This document shows, one piece after another, positions 1 through 8,706 of a DNA stretch of 64,000 nt. The stretch lies in NCBI RefSeq assembly GCF_030160235.1, contig NZ_BSNY01000047.1:496001-560000 (forward strand), written 5' to 3'. Each line of letters opens with the position of its first letter. The stretch's first letter is position 1. The position numbers and the translations under genes were made by a program. Under the pieces are notes generated by a model that was given only the letters and a program-made list of their open reading frames with translations, was not told the origin of the DNA and made no database searches. This DNA comes from Mesorhizobium huakuii. Lineage in GTDB: Bacteria; Pseudomonadota; Alphaproteobacteria; Rhizobiales; Rhizobiaceae.

Positions 1-54
1 TACGCCATGGAGTTCTACACCACGGTGAAGACCGCCTATACATTCGCAGGCTGA
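1..54 (+). CDS. C-terminal end of an unidentified protein (partial)
   Basis: An open frame enters from the left edge and ends at a TGA at 52-54, giving a 17-residue tail that ends TYTFAG-like (aromatic-rich, YTFAG). Too short to assign a family. A GC-rich hairpin follows directly, consistent with a real gene end. Confidence 0.45.
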   Translation, partial: YAMEFYTTVKTAYTFAG

Positions 55-60
55 TCGGGC

Positions 61-79
61 GCCGGCCTGCCAGGCCGGC
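61..79. terminator. GC-rich hairpin after partial gene
   Basis: GCCGGCCTG at 61-69 pairs perfectly with CAGGCCGGC at 71-79. It starts 7 bases after the stop codon of the first partial gene. No T-tract follows, so it may be a weak terminator or only an mRNA 3'-end stabiliser. Confidence 0.4.
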
Positions 80-108
80 GAACCTTCACCGGGAATCGGC
101 ATGAGGCG

Positions 109-684
109 ATGACATTGCAGGATCTGACCTGGCTCAACCCGCCGCCGCATCACGCCATCGACGGCGATGCGGTGCGCGTGCGCACCGGCAAGGAGACCGA
201 TTTCTGGCGCGAGACCTTCTACGGTTTCTGGCGTGACAACGGCCATTTCCTGCATCGGCCGGTCGAGGGCGATTTCACCGCCGAAGTCACCGTCAAGGGC
301 GACTACAAGGTGCTCTATGACCAGGCCGGACTGATGGTCCGGCTCAGCGAAACGCACTGGATCAAGGCCGGCATCGAATACACCGACGGCCTTGCCTATT
401 TCTCCGTCGTCGTCACCAACGACACATCGGACTGGTCGCTGGTCGCCATTCATGCCGGTCCGAACGGCGTCAGCATCCGCCTGACCCGCCACGGCGAGGC
501 GATCCGCGTCCAGTATCTCGACGCTTCGGACGGTCACTGGAAGCCGGTGCGGCTCGCCTATTTCCCGATCTCGAAGACCGTCGATGTCGGCATGATGTGC
601 TGTTCGCCGCAGCGCGAGGGCTTCGAGGTCACATTCTCCGGATTTTCGGTCGGCCCGCCGATTTCACGGGAACTCCACGACTGA
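109..684 (+). CDS. DUF1349 (concanavalin-like fold) protein
   Basis: 191 aa. The sequence reads like the DUF1349 family of small beta-sandwich proteins with a concanavalin A-like fold: WLNPPP near the start, then TDFWRETFYGF, DYKVLYDQAGLMVR and a central GIEYTDG, in the usual order. Family members are about 190-200 aa, so it is full length. No signal peptide is visible, so it is probably cytoplasmic. The fold suggests carbohydrate binding, but the family has no firm biochemical role. ATG at 109 is the only sensible start, because the nearby upstream ATG at 101 runs into a stop at once. The gene stands alone ahead of a glycosyltransferase-like gene. Confidence 0.8.
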   Translation: MTLQDLTWLNPPPHHAIDGDAVRVRTGKETDFWRETFYGFWRDNGHFLHRPVEGDFTAEVTVKGDYKVLYDQAGLMVRLSETHWIKAGIEYTDGLAYFSVVVTNDTSDWSLVAIHAGPNGVSIRLTRHGEAIRVQYLDASDGHWKPVRLAYFPISKTVDVGMMCCSPQREGFEVTFSGFSVGPPISRELHD

Positions 685-736
685 CGTTCCGGCCGGGACC
701 GGGACATTGCGGCCGCGATGGTGTCTGGGCTAAGCG

Positions 737-1741
737 TTGCCGATGGGCATGTCGCGTTGGCGGGCAAAACTCAAAAAGGCGGTCCGTTCCGGGGCGCTGA
801 GATTTCTCGGCGTTCCTCCCGTGCTGTGGTCGCAAGGCATCGCTCACTTCTGCGATTTCGCCGGACCCGATTGGTATCGCAACGCGCCGACCGAATCGAC
901 GCAGAGCGAGGCCTTCTTCCGCGACCATTACAGTGGCGCGCACGGCATCGTCTGGGTGCGGCTGAGCACATTGGCCAGGGACCGGCGAAACTGCGACCTC
1001 GATACGTTCGCCCGGGTCGTCTTGCCGACCATCAAGGCTCCCTTCATCCTGCTGACGACCGACGGCGATGCCTCGGTGCCGTCGGACCTGGCGCAGGACA
1101 CGGTCGGGCGGCTTCTCGCCAACCCCTATCTGGTGTCCTGGTACAGCCAGAACTGCGATGGCGTTCATCTCCGGATCAAACCGTTTCCGATCGGGCTGGA
1201 CCTCCATACGCCACGCTCGCTTGCGACGCCCGCCGGCCTGGTGCGGCAACTGCAAACCTTGCGCTACCGGCAAGGCAGCGCGGATCGCCGTCAGCCCAGG
1301 ATATTCTGCGATTTCAGCGTCAGCAGCGGCTCGAGCGAGCGTCGGGAATTGCTTGAGGCCCTGGACGGATGCCCGCATGTCGACTTCCTGAAAAGACGTG
1401 TTTCGCAGCGCGGCATCTGGCAGCTGTATTCGCAATATCCGCTCGTGCTTTCGACCACGGGAAACGGCCTCGACTGTCACCGCACATGGGAGCTGCTCTA
1501 TCTCGGCTGTATCGTGGTGACCAAGACCTCGCCGCTCGACCCTCTCTACGAGGGCCTGCCGGTCATCATTGTCGACGATTGGCACGAGGTCAGGGATCCG
1601 GAAGCACCACAGCGCTGGATCGGCAAAGTCGCGCATCTGACGGAGCGGGAATATCTGTGGCGACGTCTGAGGCCACAGGCCTATCTGGAGCCCCTCAGGC
1701 AGGAACTTCGGCAGGCCGCCGCTTCACCAGGGAACGTGTAG
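737..1741 (+). CDS. Exostosin-like glycosyltransferase/hypothetical polysaccharide protein
   Basis: 334 aa, no membrane segment. The C-terminal third carries a block (STTGNGLDCHRTWELLYLGC followed by the PLDPLYEGLPV stretch, about residues 235-275) that resembles the exostosin/GT47 donor-binding region, where a G-x-D-x-H-R-xxE-xL-xxGC pattern is followed by a surface recognition loop. The N-terminal half is not diagnostic. Role inferred: a glycosyltransferase acting on a surface or secreted glycan. It is convergent with the next gene, and the two coding ends overlap by 18 bases (1724-1741). The start is uncertain: no good ribosome binding site precedes 737, and an ATG at 749 is an alternative. 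Confidence 0.55.
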   Translation: MPMGMSRWRAKLKKAVRSGALRFLGVPPVLWSQGIAHFCDFAGPDWYRNAPTESTQSEAFFRDHYSGAHGIVWVRLSTLARDRRNCDLDTFARVVLPTIKAPFILLTTDGDASVPSDLAQDTVGRLLANPYLVSWYSQNCDGVHLRIKPFPIGLDLHTPRSLATPAGLVRQLQTLRYRQGSADRRQPRIFCDFSVSSGSSERRELLEALDGCPHVDFLKRRVSQRGIWQLYSQYPLVLSTTGNGLDCHRTWELLYLGCIVVTKTSPLDPLYEGLPVIIVDDWHEVRDPEAPQRWIGKVAHLTEREYLWRRLRPQAYLEPLRQELRQAAASPGNV

Positions 1742-3292
1742 GATCTCCAGCTTCGGCAGACCAACCGGCCGGATGCCGAGGTCGTTGGCGAGCACCCCAA
1801 AGGCTTCGGTCTCGATCAGGTCGCGGTAGGGAATTTCGGGGAAACGAAGGCCGCCGCGATGCAGGGCGGCATCGACCAGAAGCATGGTCCCGCCGACCGC
1901 GTCGAGGCCGATGATGTCGAGATGCCTGACATCGCTCAGGTGATAGCGGTATGGCGTCTGCTTGGGAGGCTGGTGCAGACCGCCGCGTATCTCTCGGTAA
2001 TAGCGATAATCCCTGGTCTGCCGTCGGATAATGAAATTGTTCAGGTCGAAGCTGCTGCCGCCGGCGATCTTGACGCAGTTGGGCACCGCGATGCGATGTC
2101 CGGTGGCGATCAGCCTGTTCACCACATCGCCGGGAAAGCGCCAGACGTCTACATCGATCCATAGCGCCCAGTCGTCGTCTTCCTTCAGCCCGTGATCGAT
2201 GAGGTAATTTCGCACCTTGGCAATGGCGCCGCGCCTCACGCGTTGCGTCCCAGGCTTTGCCCGTTTTGCCCTGTCGAGCCTGGTGCCGACCTGTCTTTGC
2301 AGAAGCACAATGTCGCGATATTTGCCGGCCAGTCCCGCCGTCGCGGCCTGCAGCCGTTCCCAGCTGCCATCCAGGCTGTCGCCTTCGCAGAAGACCAGCT
2401 TGATCCTGTCCTTGGGATAGTCGAGCCCGTCCAGCGCATCGAGGAAGGGCTGGATGAGGTCGGCGGCGTCGCGAAGCGGCACCAGAACAGCGATGTTCTG
2501 GCCCGAAGGCGGCGGCGCCGCCAGGACAGCCTTGTCGACGCCGGCTTTGGCCACGGCCTCCTCCAGATACGTCCCGCGCGTCAGCTGGTACCGAAGCCGA
2601 TAGGCCCGGTTGCGCAGCCTGGTCGTCCATTTCGGTGGCGGCTCCGGGATCCACCATGTGCCGGCCCAGTGATGGATCGACAGCGCTGCCGTGCCGCCGC
2701 CGCCCTCCGTGCTTCCGGCCGATGTCACCGGCGCGAACAGGCCGGAAGGGTGAATGGCAAAGGCTTCCTGATCGCCGTAGCCGCGCTGGGCGGAGGTCAA
2801 AAGGCAGGGACCGGTCGCGTCGAGCACGTCCTTGGCGCCAGCGAGTCCTGGCATCATCGACAACAGATGCATCCAGAACGGATGCCTGGGCGGGCTCGCG
2901 ATCGTCCCGTTGAACAGAAGATGGGGCAGGCCCCGGAAATCCGCCTGGACGGCCGCATGCGACGCCGGCTCCTTGCACAGCACGATCCGGGTCTCGTCCA
3001 TGATCGGATCGAACGGTGCGAGGCATTCGCAGTCGATGTCGGCATAAACCCCGCCAAAATGATGCAGCAGCATGTAGCGGGCCGCATCCGACCGCTGCAC
3101 GCCGTTCGTGTAACCGCAGAACATCGAGAGGAAATCAGGGTAGTGCTCGGCCACGAATTCGAGCAGCATGCGGTCGCTCCAGAACATCACCGCCCAGTGC
3201 GGATTGTGCCGCTTCCAGCTGTCGGCATATGCCTGGAAGCGCGCGGGAACGCTGTCGGTCTTCCATGTCTGGTGCAGGATCGGCGGGATCAT
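1724..3292 (-). CDS. Bifunctional glycosyltransferase: GT32 (Och1-like) + Anp1/GT62-like
   Basis: 522 aa with two glycosyltransferase domains. Residues about 1-110 are GT32-like: the start IPPILHQTWKT, then RSDAARYMLLHHFGGVYADID, with the YADID DxD metal/nucleotide-sugar motif. Residues about 265-500 look like the Anp1/Mnn9 type: NIAVLVPLRDA, then DDDWALWIDVDVWRFP (a DVD metal motif) and FDLNNFIIRRQ. Each half alone is a recognised family; the two-domain arrangement suggests consecutive sugar additions to one acceptor. No signal or membrane segment is visible, so it is a cytoplasmic enzyme. ATG at 3292 fits the GT32 N-terminus exactly. It lies 36 bases downstream of the GT4 gene on the same strand, probably in the same transcript. 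Confidence 0.75.
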   Translation of the reverse strand: MIPPILHQTWKTDSVPARFQAYADSWKRHNPHWAVMFWSDRMLLEFVAEHYPDFLSMFCGYTNGVQRSDAARYMLLHHFGGVYADIDCECLAPFDPIMDETRIVLCKEPASHAAVQADFRGLPHLLFNGTIASPPRHPFWMHLLSMMPGLAGAKDVLDATGPCLLTSAQRGYGDQEAFAIHPSGLFAPVTSAGSTEGGGGTAALSIHHWAGTWWIPEPPPKWTTRLRNRAYRLRYQLTRGTYLEEAVAKAGVDKAVLAAPPPSGQNIAVLVPLRDAADLIQPFLDALDGLDYPKDRIKLVFCEGDSLDGSWERLQAATAGLAGKYRDIVLLQRQVGTRLDRAKRAKPGTQRVRRGAIAKVRNYLIDHGLKEDDDWALWIDVDVWRFPGDVVNRLIATGHRIAVPNCVKIAGGSSFDLNNFIIRRQTRDYRYYREIRGGLHQPPKQTPYRYHLSDVRHLDIIGLDAVGGTMLLVDAALHRGGLRFPEIPYRDLIETEAFGVLANDLGIRPVGLPKLEILHVPW

Positions 3293-3328
3293 CGGCGCCT
3301 CACAGGTGACGTGATGAGGGATGGCTGG

Positions 3329-4561
3329 TCATTTGCCGTCGTCGTCCAGTGCAAGCCCGGCGTGGATCGCATCGCGGATCGCTTGCGGGCCAAACCGTGC
3401 CCATACGGCTTGATGCGCGCGCAGGCGCTGCCTTGCGCGGCGCTCGGTGTCGAGACACAGGCCAATGGCCATCTCGGCAAGCCCTTCGTCGGTGGCCGAC
3501 AGCAGCACCTCTTCGTCCTCGATCAGGTCCAGGCCCTCGGCCGCCAGCGGCGTCGCGATCACCGGCACTCCCCAGGCCATCGCCTCCAATATCTTGATGC
3601 GCGTGCCGCCGCCCGCGTGGAGCGGTATGATGCTGAGATGCGCACCGGACAGAAGTGGCGCCACGCTTTCGGGATTTTCGATCAGTTCGACGCCAGGCAG
3701 TCCGGCCAGCGCTCGCACGGCCGCGTCCGGGCCGCGTCCGGCGAGAACGAGCCTGGCACCGGGCAAGGCCTGCCGGATGCGGGGCACTATGGCACGGGCC
3801 AGCCGCCCGGCGGCATCGACGTTCGGCGGGTAGCCGAGATGGCCGATGAACAGGATCACCGGAAAGCCGCTGCCGGTCGCGGCCTCAGTGGGCAGCGCCT
3901 GTGGAATGTCCTCGATGTTGGGAATTCCATTCGCAACGACATCGATCGGCACCTTGCGCCGGTAAAGGCTCATCAGCTTGTCGCGGTCCTGGTTCGAGCA
4001 GACCCAGACCCTGTCGACAATGGCGAGCGCCTTTCTTTCGAGACGCCTGATGCCAAACGATGCCGCCATCGCGGCAAGGCGCGATCCGGCCGTTTTCGCG
4101 TCGCCTATTTGCCCTGCCAGGTCGGACTCGACATTGTGCATGTCGAGGATGAGCTGCCTCGCCAGCGGCCTCAAGGGCCGCAGCAGCTTGAACAAGCCGA
4201 TGCTCTCGACCACGACGGTGTCCGGTCGGAAGTCCCGAACCAGCGCCTCCAACCGGGCCAGGGCGGCGCGCGAAACGCGATGCTCGGCCCTCATGCGCCA
4301 CCACCCGATCGAAGCCGAACGCGCCTCGCCCTCGATCGAAAGCGTTTCGGCGCGGATCAGCGGATCGGCGGCGGCCATGGCGGTGGCCTTGGGTCGCACT
4401 GAAACCAGGCAGGCAGCCCCGAACCCGTCCGCCATCACGGCATTGCGATAGGTACGCAGATCCGCGCCCGAGGTCGGCGGAAACGCCGGTTCGTGGGAGA
4501 CGACCAGCACGCGTCGCCCGGTGTTGTGCGCCGCCTTGGTGATGTCCGGTCGCGCCCCCAT
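3329..4561 (-). CDS. Glycosyltransferase family 4 (GT-B)
   Basis: About 410 aa. The N-terminus RRVLVVSHEPAFPPTSG gives the first Rossmann strand and glycine-rich acceptor loop of GT-B enzymes. The second half has FPVILFIGHLGYPPNVDA, a VLAGRGPD strand and HAGGGTRIKILEAMAWGVPVI, the family 4 E-x7-E donor-site region. Role inferred: transfer of a sugar from a nucleotide donor in the cytoplasm. The frame is open up to 4582, but ATG 4561 sits just before the conserved strand; neither start has a clear ribosome binding site. First gene of the 4561-to-1724 minus-strand pair with the GT32-Anp1 fusion. Confidence 0.8.
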   Translation of the reverse strand: MGARPDITKAAHNTGRRVLVVSHEPAFPPTSGADLRTYRNAVMADGFGAACLVSVRPKATAMAAADPLIRAETLSIEGEARSASIGWWRMRAEHRVSRAALARLEALVRDFRPDTVVVESIGLFKLLRPLRPLARQLILDMHNVESDLAGQIGDAKTAGSRLAAMAASFGIRRLERKALAIVDRVWVCSNQDRDKLMSLYRRKVPIDVVANGIPNIEDIPQALPTEAATGSGFPVILFIGHLGYPPNVDAAGRLARAIVPRIRQALPGARLVLAGRGPDAAVRALAGLPGVELIENPESVAPLLSGAHLSIIPLHAGGGTRIKILEAMAWGVPVIATPLAAEGLDLIEDEEVLLSATDEGLAEMAIGLCLDTERRARQRLRAHQAVWARFGPQAIRDAIHAGLALDDDGK

Positions 4562-4755
4562 GCGGTTCAAGGCGAACGCCAAAGGCGTCGCACCAAGAGC
4601 TGCGCTGCAGGCTCAATCCCAGACGACATTCACCAGGCCCCGAAGCCACAGAAATCAGCTTCGACTTGTTTAACCGAATGGCGCTTTCGTCAAGCGTCGG
4701 ATTGTCTGTCTTGCGAGGGCGCGCGATGCATGCCGCCGGGGCCGGGCCGCCAGGC

Positions 4756-6285
4756 TCATCGCCTCGACCAGGCCAGCCAGCGCGCCGCCAGGCGCCTTCG
4801 CAGGGAGGTGAACCGGGTTCGCCTGTAGGCGTCGCCCGCCATCTTGATGCCTTGTGCCTGCGTCGGGAAGGGATGGATGACGTCGGCCAGGGCGTGCAGT
4901 CCCATGCCCGACCTGATGGCGAGCGTCACGGCATTGATCATCTCGCCGGCATGGGCGGCGACGACCGTCGCCCCCAGGATGCGGTCGGATCCCTCCCGGA
5001 CATGGATCTTGACGAACCCTTCCTCCTCGCCGTCCATCACGGCGCGGGCAACATCATGCATCAGCACCGTATAGGTCTTGACCGGAATGCCGTTCTGCCG
5101 CGCCTCGATCGGATAAAGCCCGACATGGGCGATCTCCGGATCGGTATAGGTGCACCAGGGAACGACGAGCTCACTGAGCCTTTCGCGCCCGCGAAACAGG
5201 GCATTGCGCACGACAATGCGTGCCGTTGCCTCGGCGGTATGGGTGAACTTGTATTCCAGGCACACATCGCCCGCCGCATAGATGTGCGGATTGGAGGTCC
5301 GCAGGTGATCGTCCACCTTGATGCCGTCGGCATCATACACCACCCCGGCCTCCTCCAAGCCGAGACCCCGGACATTGGCAGAACGGCCGACGCCGGTGAT
5401 GATCTCGTCAACAGCGATTGTTGTGGTGTCGCCGTCCCGCAAAAGGTCGGCGAGCTTCTTGCCGCCTTCCCTGCGCACCGCCACCACCTCGGTGTTCAGG
5501 CGCACCTCCACCCCCTCGCGTGCCAGCGCGTCCGAAAGGATCTGCGCGGCGTCGCGTTCCTCGCCGGGCAGGAACATCGGATCGTTCTGCGCCAGGATGA
5601 CTTTCGCGCCGAGCAGGCAGAAGGCCTGCGCCGTCTCGCAGCCAAGCGGCCCGCCGCCGATGACCAGGAGCCGCTCGGGACGTTGCGTGAGGTTGAACAT
5701 GCTCTCATTGTCGAGATAGCCGGCCTCTGCAAGTCCGGGGATCGCCGGCCCGCTCGGATGCGCGCCGGTCGCGACCAGGGCCTTCTTGAAATGCAGCGTC
5801 TTGCCGGCGACTTCAACCGTGTTCGGTCCGCCAAATCGCGCTTCGCCGAAATAGAGGTCGATGCCTTCTGAAGCGATGACCGTGGCCGAATCGGCGCGGC
5901 TGAGCCGCTGCCGGATCTGCCGCATCCGCATCATGGCCCGCTCGAAGTCGACGGGAAGACGCGTCGGCGTGTCGCCGCCGAAATTCTCGGCATCGCGCAT
6001 GTCGGCATAGAGCCTGGCCGTGCGGATGATCGACTTCGACGGGACGCCGCCGACATTGACGCAGGCACCGCCGATCAGCCCGCGTTCGATCAGCGCGACC
6101 TTTGCGCCAAGGCTTGCGGCGTCACGCGCCGCGGTCAGCCCGGCCGGTCCGGCGCCGATGACGACGAGATTGTAGGGACCGTCGGGCGTAGGGTTCTTCC
6201 AATGCGGCGGATGCCCGCTCCGGATCAGTTCGACGTCGTTGCGGTCGACAGGGAAGATAGCGGCCTTTGTCTGCTCATGCGCCAT
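4756..6285 (-). CDS. Mercuric-reductase/lipoamide-dehydrogenase-like FAD oxidoreductase lacking one redox Cys
   Basis: 509 aa, the usual length for class I pyridine-nucleotide disulfide oxidoreductases with an N-terminal extension. Domains: FAD Rossmann motif VVIGAGPAG (about residues 40-48), NAD(P) motif VIGGGPLG, FAD motif YAAGDV, then the C-terminal dimerisation domain. The active-site segment reads GGACVNVGGVPSK. The family signature is CxxxxC, but here the second Cys is Gly (GGC at the DNA level), and the C-terminal HPxPTxxE motif reads HPFPTQAQ, so the usual Glu is Gln. Classical dithiol chemistry is therefore unlikely, although FAD and NAD(P) binding look intact. It overlaps the upstream glycoamylase gene by 11 bases, which suggests co-translation. 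Confidence 0.8.
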   Translation of the reverse strand: MAHEQTKAAIFPVDRNDVELIRSGHPPHWKNPTPDGPYNLVVIGAGPAGLTAARDAASLGAKVALIERGLIGGACVNVGGVPSKSIIRTARLYADMRDAENFGGDTPTRLPVDFERAMMRMRQIRQRLSRADSATVIASEGIDLYFGEARFGGPNTVEVAGKTLHFKKALVATGAHPSGPAIPGLAEAGYLDNESMFNLTQRPERLLVIGGGPLGCETAQAFCLLGAKVILAQNDPMFLPGEERDAAQILSDALAREGVEVRLNTEVVAVRREGGKKLADLLRDGDTTTIAVDEIITGVGRSANVRGLGLEEAGVVYDADGIKVDDHLRTSNPHIYAAGDVCLEYKFTHTAEATARIVVRNALFRGRERLSELVVPWCTYTDPEIAHVGLYPIEARQNGIPVKTYTVLMHDVARAVMDGEEEGFVKIHVREGSDRILGATVVAAHAGEMINAVTLAIRSGMGLHALADVIHPFPTQAQGIKMAGDAYRRTRFTSLRRRLAARWLAWSRR

Positions 6286-7690
6286 CGTAAGCTCCCGATG
6301 CGGAGCCTGCCGGCTGCGCGAGCCAGCCGCCGGTGAAGCCGGCTTTGCCCAGGCCGCGGCGGATGTGCGGATTGGAGCGCATCAGCTCCCAGATCAGCCG
6401 CGAGCGGTGGTTCTCGATCATCATCACCACGATGCCCTGGTCCAGCCCGTAATGGCCTTCCGACACCCAGCCGTCGCTGCCGAATTTTCGCCGGTTGGCC
6501 AAGGTCGGATTGAAGCCGCTCGGCAGGCGGAAATTGTCGATCACTTGGGGATAGCGCTCGCCGAGATGGCGCAGGGCGGCCAGGCAGATGTCAGGCGCGA
6601 AAGGCAGTGACGCGGGATACGACCATGGCGCGATCGTCCCATCATCCGGCCCGAACGGCGCGCCACGGGCGGCATAGCCGGAAAACCGGTGCCTTCGTCG
6701 CTCTACACTGGCGCGGAAGCCGCCCGGCCCGTCTCCAGCCGAAAGCCCCCAAAGGTTCTCGCCATAGCCGTCGAAGCCATAGGGGTTGTGACGGGCATAC
6801 TCGCGGTGGAGATAGGTCGAGCGGCGGCTGTTTTCGAAATAGTCCGAGCCCTTCTCGCGCATGAAGGCGTCGCGGATGCCGGCGAAATCGATCCAGGCAT
6901 GCGAGAACTGGTGCATGAACAGCGGTCCGCCATAGAGCACGTCATGGCCGTAGATGTTTTCCCACTGGTAGGTCGCCGTCCAGGCTTCGTAACTGTCGTC
7001 GGAAGTCGGGCTGTCGGGCGAGGCCATCGACAGCACGTAGAGGATGGTCGCCTCGTTGTAGCCTTCCCAGCCATAGTGGAGAAAACCGCTCTTCGGCTTC
7101 CAGCCTTGCCGCAAGGTCGGGCTGCTGCCTTGCGCCCAGCGCCAGTCGACACGCCGGTAGAGCGCTTCGGCCAGCCGCCGGATCTCGGCTTCCTTCTCAT
7201 CCCCGCCGGAGAAATAGGCGCTGGCCACCAATATGCCTGATATCAGCAAGGCGGTATCCACCATCGACAGCTCGCAGCGCCAGACGCGCAGCCCGGTGCG
7301 CATGTCGAGAAAGTGGTAGTAGAAGCCCTTGTGGCCGGTGACGTCGTCGCCACCGCCTTGCGGGCTGGCCGAGAAGAAACGCAGCGCCGCAAGGGTGAAC
7401 TCCACCGCCGCCGCGCGCGTCATCCAGCCGCGTTCGACGCCGATCGGATAGCAGGAGAGGGCGAAACCGACGACGGCGATGCTGGCCGGCGAATTCGGCC
7501 GCGATGTATCGGCGACCAACCCGTTGTCTGGGTTCACATTTTCCAGAAAATAGCCGAAGGCCGCGCGCTGGTAGCGGTCCAGAAGGTCGTCATCGGACAG
7601 CGTTGCAGGATCTGCTTCAGGCAAGCGATGCGATCTCCAGCCTGATGGTCGCGACCTCCGTCGATCGCGCGGCGCCGGTACGGCGGCCAT
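6275..7690 (-). CDS. Glycoamylase-family (PF10091) protein
   Basis: 471 aa. Strong resemblance to the putative glucoamylase family: TLSDDDLLDRYQRAAFGYF near the start, GLVADTS, SIAVVGFAL, GFYYHFLDMRTG, ELSMVDTALLISG, then GWEGYNEATILYVL, GGPLFMHQFSHAWIDF and NPYGFDGYGENLWGL, an (alpha/alpha)6-barrel pattern. The same domain forms the C-terminal part of cyclic beta-glucan synthases, so a glucan substrate is likely. No signal peptide is seen. The N-terminal 20 residues are arginine-rich and may not be translated; a start nearer LPEADPATL is possible. Upstream partner of the FAD oxidoreductase in a two-gene unit. Confidence 0.8.
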   Translation of the reverse strand: MAAVPAPRDRRRSRPSGWRSHRLPEADPATLSDDDLLDRYQRAAFGYFLENVNPDNGLVADTSRPNSPASIAVVGFALSCYPIGVERGWMTRAAAVEFTLAALRFFSASPQGGGDDVTGHKGFYYHFLDMRTGLRVWRCELSMVDTALLISGILVASAYFSGGDEKEAEIRRLAEALYRRVDWRWAQGSSPTLRQGWKPKSGFLHYGWEGYNEATILYVLSMASPDSPTSDDSYEAWTATYQWENIYGHDVLYGGPLFMHQFSHAWIDFAGIRDAFMREKGSDYFENSRRSTYLHREYARHNPYGFDGYGENLWGLSAGDGPGGFRASVERRRHRFSGYAARGAPFGPDDGTIAPWSYPASLPFAPDICLAALRHLGERYPQVIDNFRLPSGFNPTLANRRKFGSDGWVSEGHYGLDQGIVVMMIENHRSRLIWELMRSNPHIRRGLGKAGFTGGWLAQPAGSASGAYDGA

Positions 7691-7853
7691 GGGCCATCGC
7701 CAAACTGTCTCGTTGTGTCATGGCTTCCCGCAAACCCTGTTCTGTCGCCGCCCATTCAAACGCCGGCGACTATACGCCTGTCCAGTTCCGATCGTTGCCT
7801 CGTCACGCGGAATTGTAGTTGCACCGGCCAATGTGGAGATGTTCCGGCTGGGA

Positions 7854-8603
7854 TCAATAAGTGGCGCGGCCGCCGGAGACGTCGAAGACGGCGGCGGTCG
7901 TGAACGAGCATTCTTCCGATGCGATCCAGCAGATCAGCGCCGCCACTTCCTCGACCTCGCCGAAGCGCGCCATCGGAATCTTGGACAGCATGAAGTCGAT
8001 GTGCTCCTGTTTCATCTGCTTGAAGATCGCGGTACGCACGGCCGCCGGCGTCACGCAATTCACCGTCACCTTGGTCTTGGCCAGTTCCTTGCCGAGTGAC
8101 TTGGTCAGGCCGATCACCGCCGCCTTTGACGTGCTGTAGGCGGAAGCATTGGGATTGCCTTCCTTGCCGGCGATCGAGGCGATGTTGACGATGCGGCCAT
8201 AATTGCGCTCGAGCATGTGCGGCACCAGCGCCTTGTTGCAGTAGAAGACGCCGTTGATGTTGATGTCGATGACCTTCTGCCAGTCCTCGGTCGAATAGGC
8301 CCAGGTCGTCATGTTCGGCCCGGTGATGGCCGCGCTGGTGACCAGGATGTCGACGCCGCCAAGCGCTTCGATCGTCCGTGCGGCGGCGCCTTCGACGCCG
8401 GCAGCATCGGCGACGTCAATGGCAACACCATGCAGGCCAGGGATGAGAGTTCTCGCCTGTTCGATCTGGGCCGGATCACGGTCCCAGACGCTGATGCGTC
8501 CGCCTTCCGCGACAATCCTTTGCGCGACCGCCAGGCCGATGCCCGAGGCTCCGCCGGTGATGACGGCCGACCGGCCAGCGAAGCGTCCTGCGAAGTTCGG
8601 CAT
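7854..8603 (-). CDS. Short-chain dehydrogenase/reductase (FabG-like)
   Basis: 249 aa classical SDR. TGGASGIG cofactor loop near residues 13-20, SAAITG in place of NNAG, active-site Ser in IVNIASIAG, and YSTSKAAVIGLTKSL giving Tyr and Lys. The C-terminus has the SGG stretch typical of the family. The start at 8603 was chosen because GGAGGAAG lies 6 bases upstream; the frame is open further up to 8657. Asp follows the second strand (WDRDP), which favours NAD(H). It sits beside the LuxR/acetone-carboxylase-like locus, so it may oxidise or reduce a ketone or secondary alcohol of that pathway (inference). Confidence 0.85.
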   Translation of the reverse strand: MPNFAGRFAGRSAVITGGASGIGLAVAQRIVAEGGRISVWDRDPAQIEQARTLIPGLHGVAIDVADAAGVEGAAARTIEALGGVDILVTSAAITGPNMTTWAYSTEDWQKVIDININGVFYCNKALVPHMLERNYGRIVNIASIAGKEGNPNASAYSTSKAAVIGLTKSLGKELAKTKVTVNCVTPAAVRTAIFKQMKQEHIDFMLSKIPMARFGEVEEVAALICWIASEECSFTTAAVFDVSGGRATY

Positions 8604-8706
8604 ATGGTCTTCCTCCCAATCGGTGGCGAATGTGAAGTCAATGGCAGCCAAGTTCAAGGCGGGATCGGGCTCGCCAAACGGGATAATGGTAGGCCAGCAG
8701 GGAGCG

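Noticed and set aside
2192-4402. 736-codon open frame on the plus strand
   Set aside because: It is antisense to the GT32-Anp1 and GT4 genes, whose motifs are clear. Long antisense frames are expected in DNA of this GC content.
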